Assembly: GCA_019916065.1 (NCBI GenBank)
Contig: CM034233.1
Location: forward strand, 26,485,936-26,549,935
Direction: 5' to 3'
DNA length: 64,000 nucleotides
Source of the DNA: Vitellaria paradoxa
Taxonomy: Eukaryota; Streptophyta; Magnoliopsida; Ericales; Sapotaceae
The number at the start of each line of letters is the position of its first letter. The first letter of the stretch is position 1. The notes below the pieces were generated by a model. The model saw only the letters and a list, made by a program, of their open reading frames with translations. It did not search any database and was not told where the DNA came from. The translations under genes were made by a program, and so were the position numbers. Below are positions 36,276-47,645 of the stretch, piece by piece.

Positions 36276-36834
36276 GAGGTCCTAGGTGTTGATTAGTCCA
36301 TTCCCTAATGATGGCCCGTTGCTTTGGTGGATGGAGTTCTATTAAAGTTGGCTAGCCGGCATGGAGAGGTGCAGCCACCTCTATTGTTTTGAGGTTATCA
36401 AGGATTTGGCGCAAAAGGAAGATCAGAGCAGATTGAGGGCGTTTAGAGTACTAAAAATTATAAAAGAATTTTTATAAATTTTTTATAAAGTTTTATAAAA
36501 TCTTTTTCATTTCAAATTACTTAAATATTTATAAAATCTCTATAAATCTATATAAATCTCCACAAATCTTTATAATTTTTACAAATTCTAATAAAATATT
36601 TACAAATCTCTAAAAATTCTTTACAAAACATAAAAAAATTACGAATTCACTATTCATCTTTATATTTTTGTGATTTGTTAGTTGCATTTCAAACCCAAAA
36701 ATTGTAGCTAAACTACATTTTATCTTAATTTTTATAATTACGGCTCCTAAATGAATCACATTCTTTATCATATTATGGGAGAAGATTAGGTTGGAACCCA
36801 AAGAAAGAAAATTTTTTAACAACTTTTATTTATT

Positions 36835-37092
36835 TTATTTATTTATTTGGCATTTGACAACATTTCAAAAGTTGTTAACATTTTTGAAAATTTCTTTAAC
36901 TTTTTTAATCAAATAATGAAAAGTTTTTAAAAGTTTCTAAAATTTCTTGAAAATTTCTCTAACTTTTTACCAAATAACTAAAAATTAAATTCCTAAAAAT
37001 TAATAAAAATTTTAAATTTTCACCAAATGTTTAAAAACAAACTTGCTAAAAACTCACCAAAGATTTCTAGAAGTTTTACTTCCAAATGAGCT
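36835..37092 (+). mobile_element. A-rich MITE-like repeat family M, copy 1
   Basis: The segment starts 'tttggcatttgacaacatttc', carries repeated 'aaaatttcttgaaaatttctctaactttttaccaa' words and ends 'cttgctaaaaactcaccaaagatttctagaagttttacttccaaatgag'. It is related to 39905-40270 (inverted) and to the repeat hosting the Cassandra-like element (61733-62840). Confidence 0.5.
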
Positions 37093-37562
37093 AGCTAAAA
37101 GTTAGTTTTTGGAGAGTTAATTTTCTCTTTTTTTAATGATCAAAATTATCCTTTCATCATTTGAACTTTTTTTAAATTAGAAAAGGTCAATACGTCGAAT
37201 GAATAAAAAATTAAAAACTTAGTTACTAAAAGATTAATTTTTTTTCCTTCTTAAGTATAAAAAAAAAATTAACTTTTTAATAGATAGAAAAAAAAAAAAA
37301 AAAACTAACTTCTTTTATTTTACTAAGCAAAGCCAATGTGCCACCTCTACTTACAATACTTTCTTTTATTAAGGTTACCTTAATTATGTCCATAGCAACC
37401 ATGAGGGGTAATTTAATTATCATTAACTTAAAATTTTTCAGATTCATTGAAACATATCTTATCGTTAACCTTAAATTTCGAGAATTGTAATTTAAAATTT
37501 AAAAACTGTTGTAACTACGTTTTTTTTATATAAAAATTTGGAAGACCCTTTTATATAAAAAA
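37093..37562. other. Intergenic, no gene
   Basis: AT-rich DNA with an A-run near 37290-37305. Nothing recognised. Confidence 0.5.
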
Positions 37563-37580
37563 AAAATAAAATCATTTCTT

Positions 37581-37840
37581 CTGTTGGTCGAGAAGAAGCC
37601 TGCAGCCGTTATCCGAAAATGCGCACTGGGTGAAACTCGCCCCGTGGACCAAGTCGGCAATGGCTCACGAGATGGTAAACTAGTCTAGGCAAGCCCTAGC
37701 TGACCGACTCGATCGAGGGGAGCTATTAGAAACCCGCCAAAGCGGTAACCCACCCTCTCGAAGGAGAGTCGAACCTGGGACCGCACGCGGCCCAGGCCCT
37801 TAGGCACCCCCGAACTCCCGCTTGACCACCCCGAAGGGGC
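37581..37840 (-). mobile_element. tRNA-derived SINE, copy 1 (260 bp)
   Basis: On the minus strand the element starts GCCCCTTCGGGGTGGTCAAG. It has an A box TGGTCAAGCGGG (37829-37818) and a B box GGTTCGACTC (37775-37766), the internal RNA polymerase III promoter of tRNA-derived SINEs. Its body is shared with 58835-59095, for example CTTGCCTAGACT and CCACGGGGCG. A perfect 18-bp target duplication AAAATAAAATCATTTCTT flanks it (37563-37580 and 37854-37871, with extra AAAAT units on the right). The 70-codon frame inside is chance. Confidence 0.9.
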
Positions 37841-37871
37841 AAAAAAATAAAATAAAATAAAATCATTTCTT

Positions 37872-38660
37872 GTAATGATATTAAATTGTAATGGTTATTT
37901 GCACTTAACCGCAAGGTGCATATAATGTTAATAGTCAAATCAAATTACGTGGTGAAAGATTGCTTAAATAGGATTTTTTCTAATGATGCATGCTTCACGT
38001 TTCATTTTCATATTTTGAATTTATCCAACCGCCTTGATTGGACACATGTCCGTTTGGCTATACGACTGGGGAAGTCATTTTTTTTTAATCGAATTTTGAT
38101 ATCTTTTTATTTTTAATAGTGTTAAATTATTCACATTCATCCAAAAAATTTAAAAAACAAATAATTTAAAATAAGAAAATAAAATTCACGTACATGACAA
38201 ATAAAAAAAAACAATTAATCTGCCTCGTACATCAGTTTCCTTATTTGGAAGCATGACCGAAAATTATTAAAAAAATAAAATGAAAATAAAATTTTAGTAA
38301 AAAAATCATATAAAACAAGAAAAATGACTTTTCCAACAAGTCATTGCAAGCAAATATTTAATGATCAAAATCTGTAATTGTCTACATTAAAGAGAAAATT
38401 AAAAAATAAAAAAGTGCAAATCCATACGGTACAAGAGTCCCATAATATAGATTTTGAGAATAGTAAAATATAGATGGGTGTGTTTGGAGTGACAAAAAGT
38501 GAAATAAAATAAGATAAGGTAAGATAATCAACTTTTGGAATTCTTTGAATATTGATATTTGGTTTACCAAAGAAATATCAAAAATTTATGCAAAATTGAT
38601 ATGTGGTAAAATTTGATTAGAGAAAGTTAAGAATTTTTGAAATTTCTTTTTTTTTTTTAA
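37872..38660. other. Intergenic, no gene
   Basis: AT-rich. A short balanced patch at 37960-38080 contains a 66-codon frame with no recognisable product. Confidence 0.45.
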
Positions 38661-38664
38661 ATTT

Positions 38665-39230
38665 TTTGAATTTTAAATAGTTGTGTCAGACTATAGTGCC
38701 TAAAAAAAATCTAAAGTTCGTTTGAACAAATCGTAAATGGTCCTTTCGAATAGATTGAACTTTGAAAAATGCATCATTATTTGACATTTTTTTAGGATAA
38801 TATGGTTGCTGATTTTATTACTTCTTTTTTTTAGTAGATATATTTTTTTTCAAAATGGATGATAGTTAAAAGACGGGGTTTTTGGAGATCCAAACAAGCC
38901 CAAAATAGTCAAAATTTGAACAAATAGTGCAAAATCAATATGCAATATGTTTTGAACTCTAAATATTTATGTCTAACCACAGTGCTAAAAAAATTTAAAA
39001 TTTGTTGAACAAATGGTAAGTGGTCCATTCGAATAGATTGAAATTTGAAAAATGCATAATTATTTGACAATTTTTTAGGATAAAAGGGTTGCTGAATTTG
39101 TTGTTTTTTTTGGTAAATATATTTTTTTTTTCGAAATTGATGATAGTTAAAAGATGGAGTTTTTAGAACCCCAAACAAGCCCAAAATAGTCGAAATTTGA
39201 GCAAATGGTGCAAAATCAATGTGCAATATT
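38665..39230. repeat. Tandem duplication, two units of about 283 bp
   Basis: The phrase 'tttgaaaaatgcat.attatttgaca' occurs at 38761 and 39044, with collinear sequence on both sides. Both units continue to 'ggatgatagttaaaaga.gg.gtttt' and 'caaacaagcccaaaatagtc'. The minus-strand 105-codon frame within it is chance. Confidence 0.8.
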
Positions 39231-39690
39231 TCAAAAATCGGAATAGATATTCAACGGAGATGATGTTTATTGTGGATAATTTCTAATTCAAACTTCAGCT
39301 ATCTTAATTGACTTTCTAGTCCATTGCATATATACTTTCTCATCCATTGGATGCGTGTATATATATACAACTCAAAACGACTGCTATTTTGCTTCAATTT
39401 CACGTGCGCAAAACATGTTGTTTTATGTGTTTTTTTTTAACACGGAAAATTCAGGCAAGCTAGCAAGTTGTCTTCGGAAAACAATCTTTGTATCAACATC
39501 ATATATTATCTTCTGCACAATTTTTATATATAATGCCAGTGACATCCCTAGTGTCGTCATTGTGCTGATAAGAAACTAATTTCTTCAAGTTTAAAATCAT
39601 GAAAACTAAAACGTTTGTTCATCTTATTTTTATGGGCTTCCTTCCCAAGGAAGAAGAGAGAGATCGAGAAAGTCAATGATGAATAATGGC

Positions 39691-39847
39691 TCCCTACACA
39701 AAATAAAATAAAATCCTATAAATCTCTACAAACATGAACTACGAGACAGCAAAATTTAAATTCTTCACTCAGTGTACGAATTACGAGACATTTACTTTTA
39801 TAATTTTATTTTATTTTATACATTTTTATACAACTCCAAACACACCC
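39691..39847. mobile_element. Small AT-rich MITE family S, copy 2
   Basis: It runs in the opposite orientation to the other three copies. It reads 'ctccctacacaaaataaaataaaa' at the left and 'ttttatacaactccaaacacaccc' at the right, with 'actcagtgtacgaattacgagaca' in the middle. Confidence 0.6.
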
Positions 39848-39904
39848 AATGTGAATTATTGATCTGATCTTGCTCTGAATTTTGCAATATCATCAATAGT
39901 ATGT

Positions 39905-40270
39905 TTTGAAGCAAAATTTTAAAGTATAATTTTTTATTTGTTTAGTAAAACAAATATATATAAATATTTTTTAGAAACCTTTAACAACTTAATTTTGAGT
40001 GTTTGGTAAAAATTCTGATAACTTTTAATAACTTTTGTTTGTTTAGTAATTGAGAAATTTTTGAGAACATTTAGGAATTTTTTTAGTTGTTTAGTAAAAA
40101 AGTTAAAGAAATTTTTAGAAATTTTAGTAATTTTTGAAGGGTTGTTAAATGTAAAAAAAAAAAAAATCAAAAATTTTAGCAATTTTTGAAGTGTTACTAA
40201 ATGTAAAAAAAAAAAAAAAAAAAGATAAAATTTACTAAAAATTCTTATTTTTTTGGCATCCAAATGCAAC
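39905..40270 (-). mobile_element. A-rich MITE-like repeat family M, copy 2
   Basis: Reverse-complement relative of 36835-37092 and 61733-62840. The right end reads 'tttttttggcatccaaatgcaac', matching inverted the GCATTTG start of the 61.7-kb copy. Two long A-runs (40154-40166 and 40207-40224) lie inside. The 111-codon minus frame is low-complexity chance. Confidence 0.5.
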
Positions 40271-43100
40271 TTAAGACGAAAAAATGACTTGAAATTGATC
40301 TAAGATCTCTGTGTCATTGTCTCGAACTATTTTAAACATAAACCACTAAGCCCCCATGTTAAAGAAAATAAAAAAATTATTTTATTTTTTAATTTTTTTA
40401 CAGGTAAAACGATGCCTTGACAATTTTTAAAAGAGCTGGTCCTACGTGGTAAAGGAACTCTAATAAAAGTTATATGGGTTCGTACGTATTTTTATTTGTT
40501 TTACCTATCGTTGGCGTAAAAATAGTTTTGGACATGTGACGTATTGTCGAGTGACGAGAGAAAGTACTCGATGAGGCCGGAGTAATTAAAGGGTGATTGG
40601 AGCTGAGTCTTACCTTGTTGTCGAATTGAATGAGTTTGAGTCCAAATTATAAATACAAAATAGTCATAAATAAATTAACTTAATTGCTTAAAAGTTAATT
40701 TAATTAGTTTATCTCTTTACAAGTGGTAGACAGAAGTGACATTTGGGTATTCAAGAGTAAACCCAATCACGCTTATTTTACCCGCGCGCATTAAATACGG
40801 AGTGGGGACATTAAATGAGAATAGAAAACCATTTAAAGAAGCGAAAATTACTACATACTATAATATATATAAATATACGAGATACACAATGATTATAATC
40901 TAATTATTTATTTATTTATTAATTTATTTATATTATCTAACTATAAATACAACATTTAACTCTAAAATTCAGGTATACTTTCTATTATCAACACAACACA
41001 ATTTTCTTGATTCTCTTGAAGATACTTTAAACACATGCTGACTTTATCATCGAATAATTTTCTAGTCGGGGATTTTCTATCCGGCCATAACCTTCTATTT
41101 CTTTGTACTTGACAGTTTTGTTTTCAAGTTTTCAGTTGACGTGAAGAACAAATTCCAGTAAAGAAGATTTTTTTACTGCACATATACATACATACATATG
41201 ACCTTATTTGGAGTTCTATAAAATTTTACCAGTAGTTATAAAATTTGAAGTTTTTTTTACTTTTGTTCGAATTATAAAATTATAACTTTTATAAATTTAT
41301 AATGATTTTTATAATTTTAAACACCACCTATATATATAAATATATATATATACAGAACAAGCTAGTATGTCATAAAACGGCATCAAGGTAAGCTCTGCAG
41401 ACTGCAATTGCTAATTATATACGCATCTATCCGTACACACAAATGGAAAGACGATGTATTGAGATTACCACGAGGTCGAAATTTTTCCTTAACAGTCCAT
41501 TTTGTATCCCTCCATCCAGATGCTTGATTTGCTTTGTTGGGAAAACCCGACACACACGAGTCATCCTCAACACTCTTGCGTTATGCGTTCCGAAACGCAA
41601 AAGAGACTTTGATCACTCCTCAAAACAAAATGTGACTGTTTTTTGCCTAATTTGATATGATCAGTGTGCTTTCGTGTGTACTCTAAAATATCATATTTTA
41701 AGATTTATTAGATATTGAATAGTAGAAAATAAAGTAGGTCAAATCAAATTCATTAGTCTTTGAATAGCATATTTAAGTCTTGTTTAGAAATCTAAATTTT
41801 ATAAAAAATTGCAAATGTTTACAAGATTTTGTCAAACTTCCGTCATTTTCGTTTTCAATGTGTTTATTTTAAAACTTTAAATTTTATAATTCTTTACCAA
41901 CTTTTACAAAACTTTTGCTAACTTCTACTAATTTATATCAACTTTTTGACCACTTTTTTAAGAAAAATCATTCGAACAAGTTTTTTCCATAAAGTTAGAA
42001 TTTGACTTTTAATTAACGTCTAAAAATAACTAATGCATTATACTTTTTTTTAAGTTTTAACTTTCTAAACACCCTCATAAATCAAGCGCTAATTAAAATA
42101 GAATTTATTAATTTTTATAATATTGTATGTACCTAGAATAAATAAAACATATTAATAAGCGAATCGAGGTTCGAACACAAACTAAAATAGGGCAAGCAGA
42201 GTTTATTAATTTTCAAGAATACAAATTGACTGATTGTCTGATATTATTAATTATCAAAAAAAAAAAAAAAACAACCAATAAGAAAGTAACAATTTAAATT
42301 AATTAAGAATATAAAGGAATAAAGATAAAAGTCCAAACGTGTGCGGTATTCTTCTTTTAGGGTATCGAGCCATTTTACAGGTAAATCAAGACAGTTATCT
42401 TTATTTCAGCACTTCCTTTTTAAATGGGGAGCGCACTGATTGAGGTTGTAGGCTGATCAAGCCTTTAGCCAGTTTGCGATTGAAAACCGAAGAGCTTTGT
42501 ATCATGCTCGAGGTGCGAATCTTGCTTTTAGAGGTGTCATAGGAGAGGTTTACTGGGCCAAAACTAATCAAAATTTATTAATTTTTATCAATTTTTTATA
42601 CTTTCTTCTAATCAAATTTTGTTACATATCATTTTTACATCAAATTTTTATATTTTTATTATATTTTTTTTATCAACCAAACACCTTCTTAATTGCATTA
42701 AATAAATATTCTTTATTGAAATGTACTCTAACCTGATTCTAAATTTCTTAGCATATCTGGAACTTGAGTTCCAATCTTTAAAACAATTATAGAGTGAATG
42801 AAATCCTTTAGTCCTTGTATGTGCAATCTACCAATTCTGGTTTTGTTTGGAATTGCCAATCATAAATTTTACATGGCTTCCCTCTTCTTTTTAATTCAAA
42901 TATTCTCTCTTGAACCACTTTAGAAGAGCTAATTTGAAATATTCCAACTGTATAACTGCTATCTCTTTGTTTTGTCTCCCCTCTTATGATATGGCTGAAA
43001 GCTCTCATGTGCTTTCAACATTATCTTCATTTTTTTGTTGGATGTAAACAAATTAGCCGGGAATATTAATTAAAGATGGAAAAGTGTTGGAAAAATGTAA
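40271..43100. other. Intergenic, no gene recognised
   Basis: A balanced patch at 41440-41650 contains a 70-codon plus frame (MERRCIEITTRSKFFLNSPF at its start) that I cannot assign. Another patch at 42420-42545 is likewise unassigned. The rest is AT-rich with scattered GTTTGG-type MITE debris. Confidence 0.4.
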
Positions 43101-43268
43101 AAATTAAAAAAAAAAAAAAGAAAAAAAAAACATCTAGCTGAGTCCATCGTAAACAATACTAATCAAACAATACAATTTCATATTGGGTTTTACAGAAAGA
43201 ATCCAACTTTCACACACACACACACGCACACACTATATACACACAACAATATCACGGTCAGCGAATCT

Positions 43269-43727
43269 CTAATTGAAGTGAACCGAAGCTAAAACTCCGG
43301 TAGTCATGTCCATCAAACGAGACAAAACCACAGCGGCGGAGGTGGGGACAGAGAGAGAAAGAAGGACCACCAAACCCAAAGCCAAGCCGGGCCGGGTGTT
43401 CATCAGCCGGGTCTGCAACAACCCCATTGCTTCGCATATGAACTCATCGTAGCCAGCGTAGCAATGCTTCTCCCAATCCATCCAGTGGCTCGGGGGCTCG
43501 TAGTTCCTCTCGATCATCCTCATCTCATGGATCCTCTTCCGAAGAACGATCATGCTCTCATCCACCAGCCGGCGACCTCTGTAGGAGTCGTGCGCTTCGT
43601 TTCTCGAAGCGGCTGGCACCGTTGTCGAAGCTCTCTTTGCTCTGTGGTGGTGGTGGCTCAGAGACGACAGCTTAGGAGGGAGGAGAGGGGAGGAAAGCAG
43701 TGATTGAATTGAAGAAGTGGATGCCAT
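43269..43727 (-). CDS. Small plastid-type membrane protein, conserved in plants
   Basis: The single-exon gene encodes 152 residues from the ATG at 43727. That start has the plant consensus context ACAATGGC. Two other in-frame ATGs lie upstream (43733 and 43769) but fit less well. Residues 1-45 (MASTSSIQSLLSSPLLPPKL...) are rich in Ser, Pro and basic residues with almost no acidic ones, like a chloroplast transit peptide. Residues 51-110 form a charged, well-conserved block (RRLVDESMIVLRKRIHEMRM, then NYEPPSHWMDWEKHCYAGYD). Residues about 113-136 (PGLALGLVVLLSLSVPTSAA) form one membrane-spanning helix, followed by a short tail ending HFN. I recognise the pattern as a conserved plant family without a described function, so no reaction is assigned. 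Composition is clearly more GC-rich than the neighbourhood, supporting a live gene. The antisense frames over it are shadows. Confidence 0.88.
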   Translation of the reverse strand: MASTSSIQSLLSSPLLPPKLSSLSHHHHRAKRASTTVPAASRNEAHDSYRGRRLVDESMIVLRKRIHEMRMIERNYEPPSHWMDWEKHCYAGYDEFICEAMGLLQTRLMNTRPGLALGLVVLLSLSVPTSAAVVLSRLMDMTTGVLASVHFN

Positions 43728-43739
43728 TGTCATTTTTAG

Positions 43740-44110
43740 TTTTGGATGCGGTAGAGAAATTAGAAACAATTTTGGGTACGTCTAGAGATGTGGGTGCGAG
43801 TGTGTATATATATATATATATATATATATGATGTGGGCGGTGGCAGGTGGTGGCATGTGGGGCAGGACTCGGAATCTTGGGGAGGAAGGTTTGGGTTTTG
43901 GGGGCAAAGACGTGTGTTCACTAACGGAAGGGCCGCCACCCCCTTGGCCCAATTGCGCGTTCTTTTGTCTTTTGTTATTTTGGATCGGTATTAGGCGGAA
44001 GGTGACATCTGTCACGTCGTGGGTGTGACATCTGGCGTGGGCCTCATTGGGTTGCTCTAATGTGGTTGCTGGCACATGTTAGTAATACGGTCATGTTGCA
44101 GATACGGCGG
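43740..44110 (-). promoter_or_regulatory. Promoter region of the small plastid-type protein gene
   Basis: Reading away from the gene, a (TA)n run (43806-43829) sits about 80-100 bp upstream of the ATG and can serve as a TATA element. GGCCCAATT (43938-43946) and TGGGCC (44038-44043) are site-II/UP1-like boxes typical of plant housekeeping and organelle-protein genes. An ACGT core (TCACGTC, 44012-44018) lies next to the palindrome TGACATCTGTCA (44003-44014), and GTGACATCTG is repeated directly (44002-44011 and 44025-44034). The roles are inference from motif type. Confidence 0.5.
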
Positions 44111-44403
44111 GTATTTGGTTGCCCAATTTTTACGCTTTTTTATCAATTTTTACTGATTTTTATTAATTTTTAATAATTTTGTTTATTTTTGTTTTGAAAT
44201 TCTAAATTTTATAAATTTTTTATAATTTTTTGGATAAGAACCGTTCAAATGAGTAAACAAAATCACATTTAAGTAATTTTGGTAAAAATTTTTAATTTGT
44301 GTCAACAAAACATTCAATATTAAAACCCAACTTACTTTTTCACTTTTTTTTTTTTTTTTTTTCCAAGCGGCCTCCTTATCTGAGTTTGGATAAGCACAAT
44401 TAA

Positions 44404-44763
44404 GGCTACATTTGGCATAAAAAAATACTAAAAATCTCTATAAATCTCTAACAACTCTTTTATCTTTAATTTTCTTGTCATCACTAATTTCAAAAAAATT
44501 TTAATATTTCGCTAAAAAAATAAAAAATCTGGAAGTAGGTTATCTGAATGTATGAATTTTTTATACAATCATATTTTTCATGTTGAGAGCTTTCAAACGA
44601 GTACCATTGTCGTTATTTTTTGTGAATTTTTTTAAATCTGTGGGAATAGATTTGGCAAATCGTTCCCACGGTTTGCGAATTTTTAGAAAAAATGACATCA
44701 AAATCAACCCCAAACCACATTTTATCTCAATTTATCTTATTTTTTCTTACGCCAAATGGGGCC
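44404..44763 (+). mobile_element. Tourist-like MITE, copy C (360 bp)
   Basis: The ends GGCTACATTTGG and CCAAATGGGGCC are directly flanked by TAA on both sides (44401-44403 and 44764-44766). It is collinear with copy B (28500-28853) and inverted relative to copy A (1437-1800). Confidence 0.85.
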
Positions 44764-45870
44764 TAAAACGACGAAACAAATTTGTTGAATTTTTTTTTTT
44801 TAAATTGGTTTATCATTAACAAAATATTTGGTTAAAATTGAAAATAGAATTTTATAAGTACAAATTAATATAGAATTTTATAAATATAAGTTTATTAAAG
44901 TGAGACAGTAAAAACAAAATAATAAAATTAAATATAAAATCACATATATTTAGTAAACATTCTCCTTAGCAAGAATTATTATCTTTGAGTAATAAATAAA
45001 TTACAAATAGGGCATTTGAACAAAAGTTTAATTTGACATTAAACTACAATTTTTATTTATATTTTTTGAAAATAGGCTCAATAAATATATAAAATTAAGC
45101 TTCTTAGAATTAGGCATTACTTTTAAAAGATTTTAATATTGTAAGGTTCTTAGATATTATATATTTGTGCATGTATATATATATATATATATATATTAAT
45201 ATTAAAAAATAAAAAATTAAACTAAATTTAAAAACCGTTTAGAGTTATAAAAGCTGAGATAAAATGTATTTTGAGTCATTTTTGTGTTTAGAGTGTAATC
45301 AATAAATCACAACAAATAGAGAAAAATAGAGATAAATAACAAAAATGACTTCAAAATGATCTATTAGAACGAATTCTAACAGATATTTTTTTGACTTTTT
45401 GTATCAGATTTGTAGAGATATAGAGATTTATAGAAATTTGTATAAATTTTATAAAGATTTACGAAGTTGAAGATGAGAAAAATTTTATAAAAATTTATAG
45501 AGATTTTCTATATATATATATATATATTTTATAGCTCCAAAGCCAAAGGCGCTCTTAAAAAACTAACAGTGGGTGTAGGTCATGCCCGTGTCCCCGTCTG
45601 CAGTAGATCACCGCACAGTTATACAACATGGTTTTCTTGGAATGTGCAGTTGGTCCTGGATGCGGCTCTAATTGGTAGTCGGTTGGACTTTTAGGAAGGG
45701 CGGCCGCTTTTGAGTAGCATGTTCTCTGTATCTTCTAGACAAGGTCGGAGTTTAGAATTATCGTCTCTGGGTCAGCTTACTATTTTATGATAGGCCAAGG
45801 TGCCGGTTTATCAAAGATACCCATTATTTCTGGGCCTCATGCCAATGATTTGGAAGCGGAAATGATTCAA
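44764..45870. other. Intergenic, possible MITE debris and one GC-richer patch
   Basis: 45228-45555 begins 'accgtttagagttataaaagctgagataaaatg' and ends 'tagctccaaagccaaaggcgc', perhaps a decayed MITE. 45565-45870 is notably less AT-rich (GGGCGGCCGC at about 45698) but has no open frame of note. A (TA)n run is near 45175-45196. Confidence 0.4.
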
Positions 45871-46030
45871 GGTGTATTTGGAATGGCATAAAAGTATATA
45901 AAATTATAAAAATTAATGTTTCATATTTTATACAGTGAGTAGAGAATTTAAATTTTATAGTCCTATAATTCGTATTTATAGAATTTTATAAAATTTTATA
46001 TATTTTTTTTTATCAACTCCAAATAAGGCC
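45871..46030. mobile_element. Small AT-rich MITE family S, copy 3
   Basis: It starts GGTGTATTTGGAATGG and ends ACTCCAAATAAGGCC, giving imperfect inverted ends. The middle carries 'cagtgagtagagaatttaaatttta' as in the copies at 14585 and 60647. Confidence 0.65.
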
Positions 46031-46885
46031 TTAGTATTATAACAAGTAGTCTTTAAAACTTTGAATTGTTGTTTTCATTTTGAATTGTTATTTTTACAGT
46101 TGACTTCCCATATCGAAGGGATGAATAATTGATAGAATCCCTTTGAATGGAAATTTCAAGATTATTTCATCGTAACCAAATGCACTTATTGTGGACCTGT
46201 TTGGAACTTCAAATTTTATCAAAATAAATTAAAATGTTATTAAAATTTAAATTGTAAATATGAGAATTCACATAAAAAAAATATAACATTTTTTTACAAA
46301 AAAATAGAATAAATAAAATTTACATATAGTGATTCATTTGATAAGAGGTAAATTTACTATATCTTTTATTTGTTTTTAGTTACTAGTCTATTATTTTTTA
46401 TTATTTTTATTTTTTCAAAAAAAATATTTAATTTTATATTCATAAAAAATCATAATTTAAAAAAATAATTTTAAATTTTAACAAAATCTAATGTGAAGAG
46501 AGGGAGTATCAATTAAAGAGAGTAGAAGAAAGAAGCCAAAAATAATAATAATAATAAATTTAATGAGAACCGTTAGATTTGTTCCAAGAAAATTCAATGG
46601 ATCAAATTTCACAATTGACCATAATCCAATATGCAGTACACCGATCATACGCTCAATCTCTATTTTTTGGTTCTCGCAGCGCAAGAAAAGATAAGAAATA
46701 ATGGTATCAATCTCTCCTGGCATATAAGTTGGTTTGGCATGATAAAAGTGTTCCTCGGCAAGCTTGCACTCCTTGTATTGGATTATTCTATTTTAGGTTT
46801 ATGAGATATTTTGTTTTTAAATTCTACATCAATATGATTATTTAAAAAAATTTCGCTAAAAAAATTTCTTTAGCAAATTTCTACA
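46031..46885. other. Intergenic, no gene
   Basis: AT-rich. The 81-codon minus frame (46478-46723) is not recognisable. Nothing else supported. Confidence 0.45.
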
Positions 46886-46888
46886 TCA

Positions 46889-47494
46889 CTAGTATTAGAT
46901 CTTTGATTCACCATTAATCTCAACCCACCAGGAGAAATGAATTGTCGCTCCCTCTAACCTAAGATGTGTGAAATGGAAGATTATTAGGGTATTTCCACAT
47001 CGGTTATAAAAGGAGCTGATAGTTAGTTTATAAATGCAAGAGAAAATCTCACCTCATGATCTAGCTTTTGGAGTTGAGATACGCCCAATGCCATCCATCA
47101 CAAGTATCAGAGTCTAAACTTACCACCAATCTCAACCTACTAGGAGAAACAAGTGGTCACTCCTTTCGACCTAGGGCTTGATGTGTGAAGGGAGAGGCTG
47201 TTGGGTATTCCTAAAACGGTTGCGAACGAGATTGGTGGTCAGTTTATAAGTTTGAAGGAAATCCCCATATCATGAGCTAGCGTTTGGGGTTGGGATAAGC
47301 TAAAAATCACCTAACACAGGTATTAGAGCCTAGGTTTGCTATCAATCTCAACCTATAGGGAGAAATATATTGTTGCTCCCTTTAACCCAAGGCCTGAGAT
47401 ATGTGAATAGAGAGATTGTTGGGGGGTTCTCACATTGGTTGTGGAAGAGGCTAGTGGTCAGTTCATAAGTATGAGGAAAAATCTTACTTCATGA
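46889..47494 (+). mobile_element. Tandem array of a small TRIM, plus orientation
   Basis: The period of about 217 bp splits into LTR-like and internal parts. LTRs lie at 46982-47100 (119 bp), 47199-47316 (118 bp) and from 47417, cut off at about 47494. They begin TGTTGGG(G)TATTC or decayed TATTAGGGTATTTCC and end CA (CCATCCATCA, CACCTAACA). Each is followed by a primer-binding-site-like word for initiator tRNA-Met (canonical TGGTATCAGAG; here AAGTATCAGAGTC at 47102 and AGGTATTAGAGCC at 47318, and a decayed one at 46889). The internal parts are only about 98-100 bp and end in a purine-rich tract (GAAGGGAGAGG, near 47187) just before the next LTR. This is the LTR-internal-LTR-internal form known for TRIM elements. 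Confidence 0.75.
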
Positions 47495-47614
47495 TATTAT
47501 AAAGGTTAAGTAAAGGTTTTTAAATAAGCTTACAATGAGGGGTATGTATAATAATTATCTACATAACAAAATAAACCTAACTACTTACTAAGAACTAAGA
47601 TATAAAATATTCTA

Positions 47615-47645
<31 letters not shown>

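Noticed and set aside
37726..37938. 70-codon minus frame with RGGQAGVRG-like content
   Set aside because: It reads through the tRNA-derived SINE and is not a protein gene.
39934..40269. 111-codon minus frame rich in Lys, Phe and Asn
   Set aside because: Low-complexity translation of an A-rich MITE-like repeat.
43464..44075. Several plus- and minus-strand frames around the 43.3-43.7 kb gene and its promoter
   Set aside because: They are antisense or promoter shadows with (TA)n-encoded YIYIY runs and no family resemblance.
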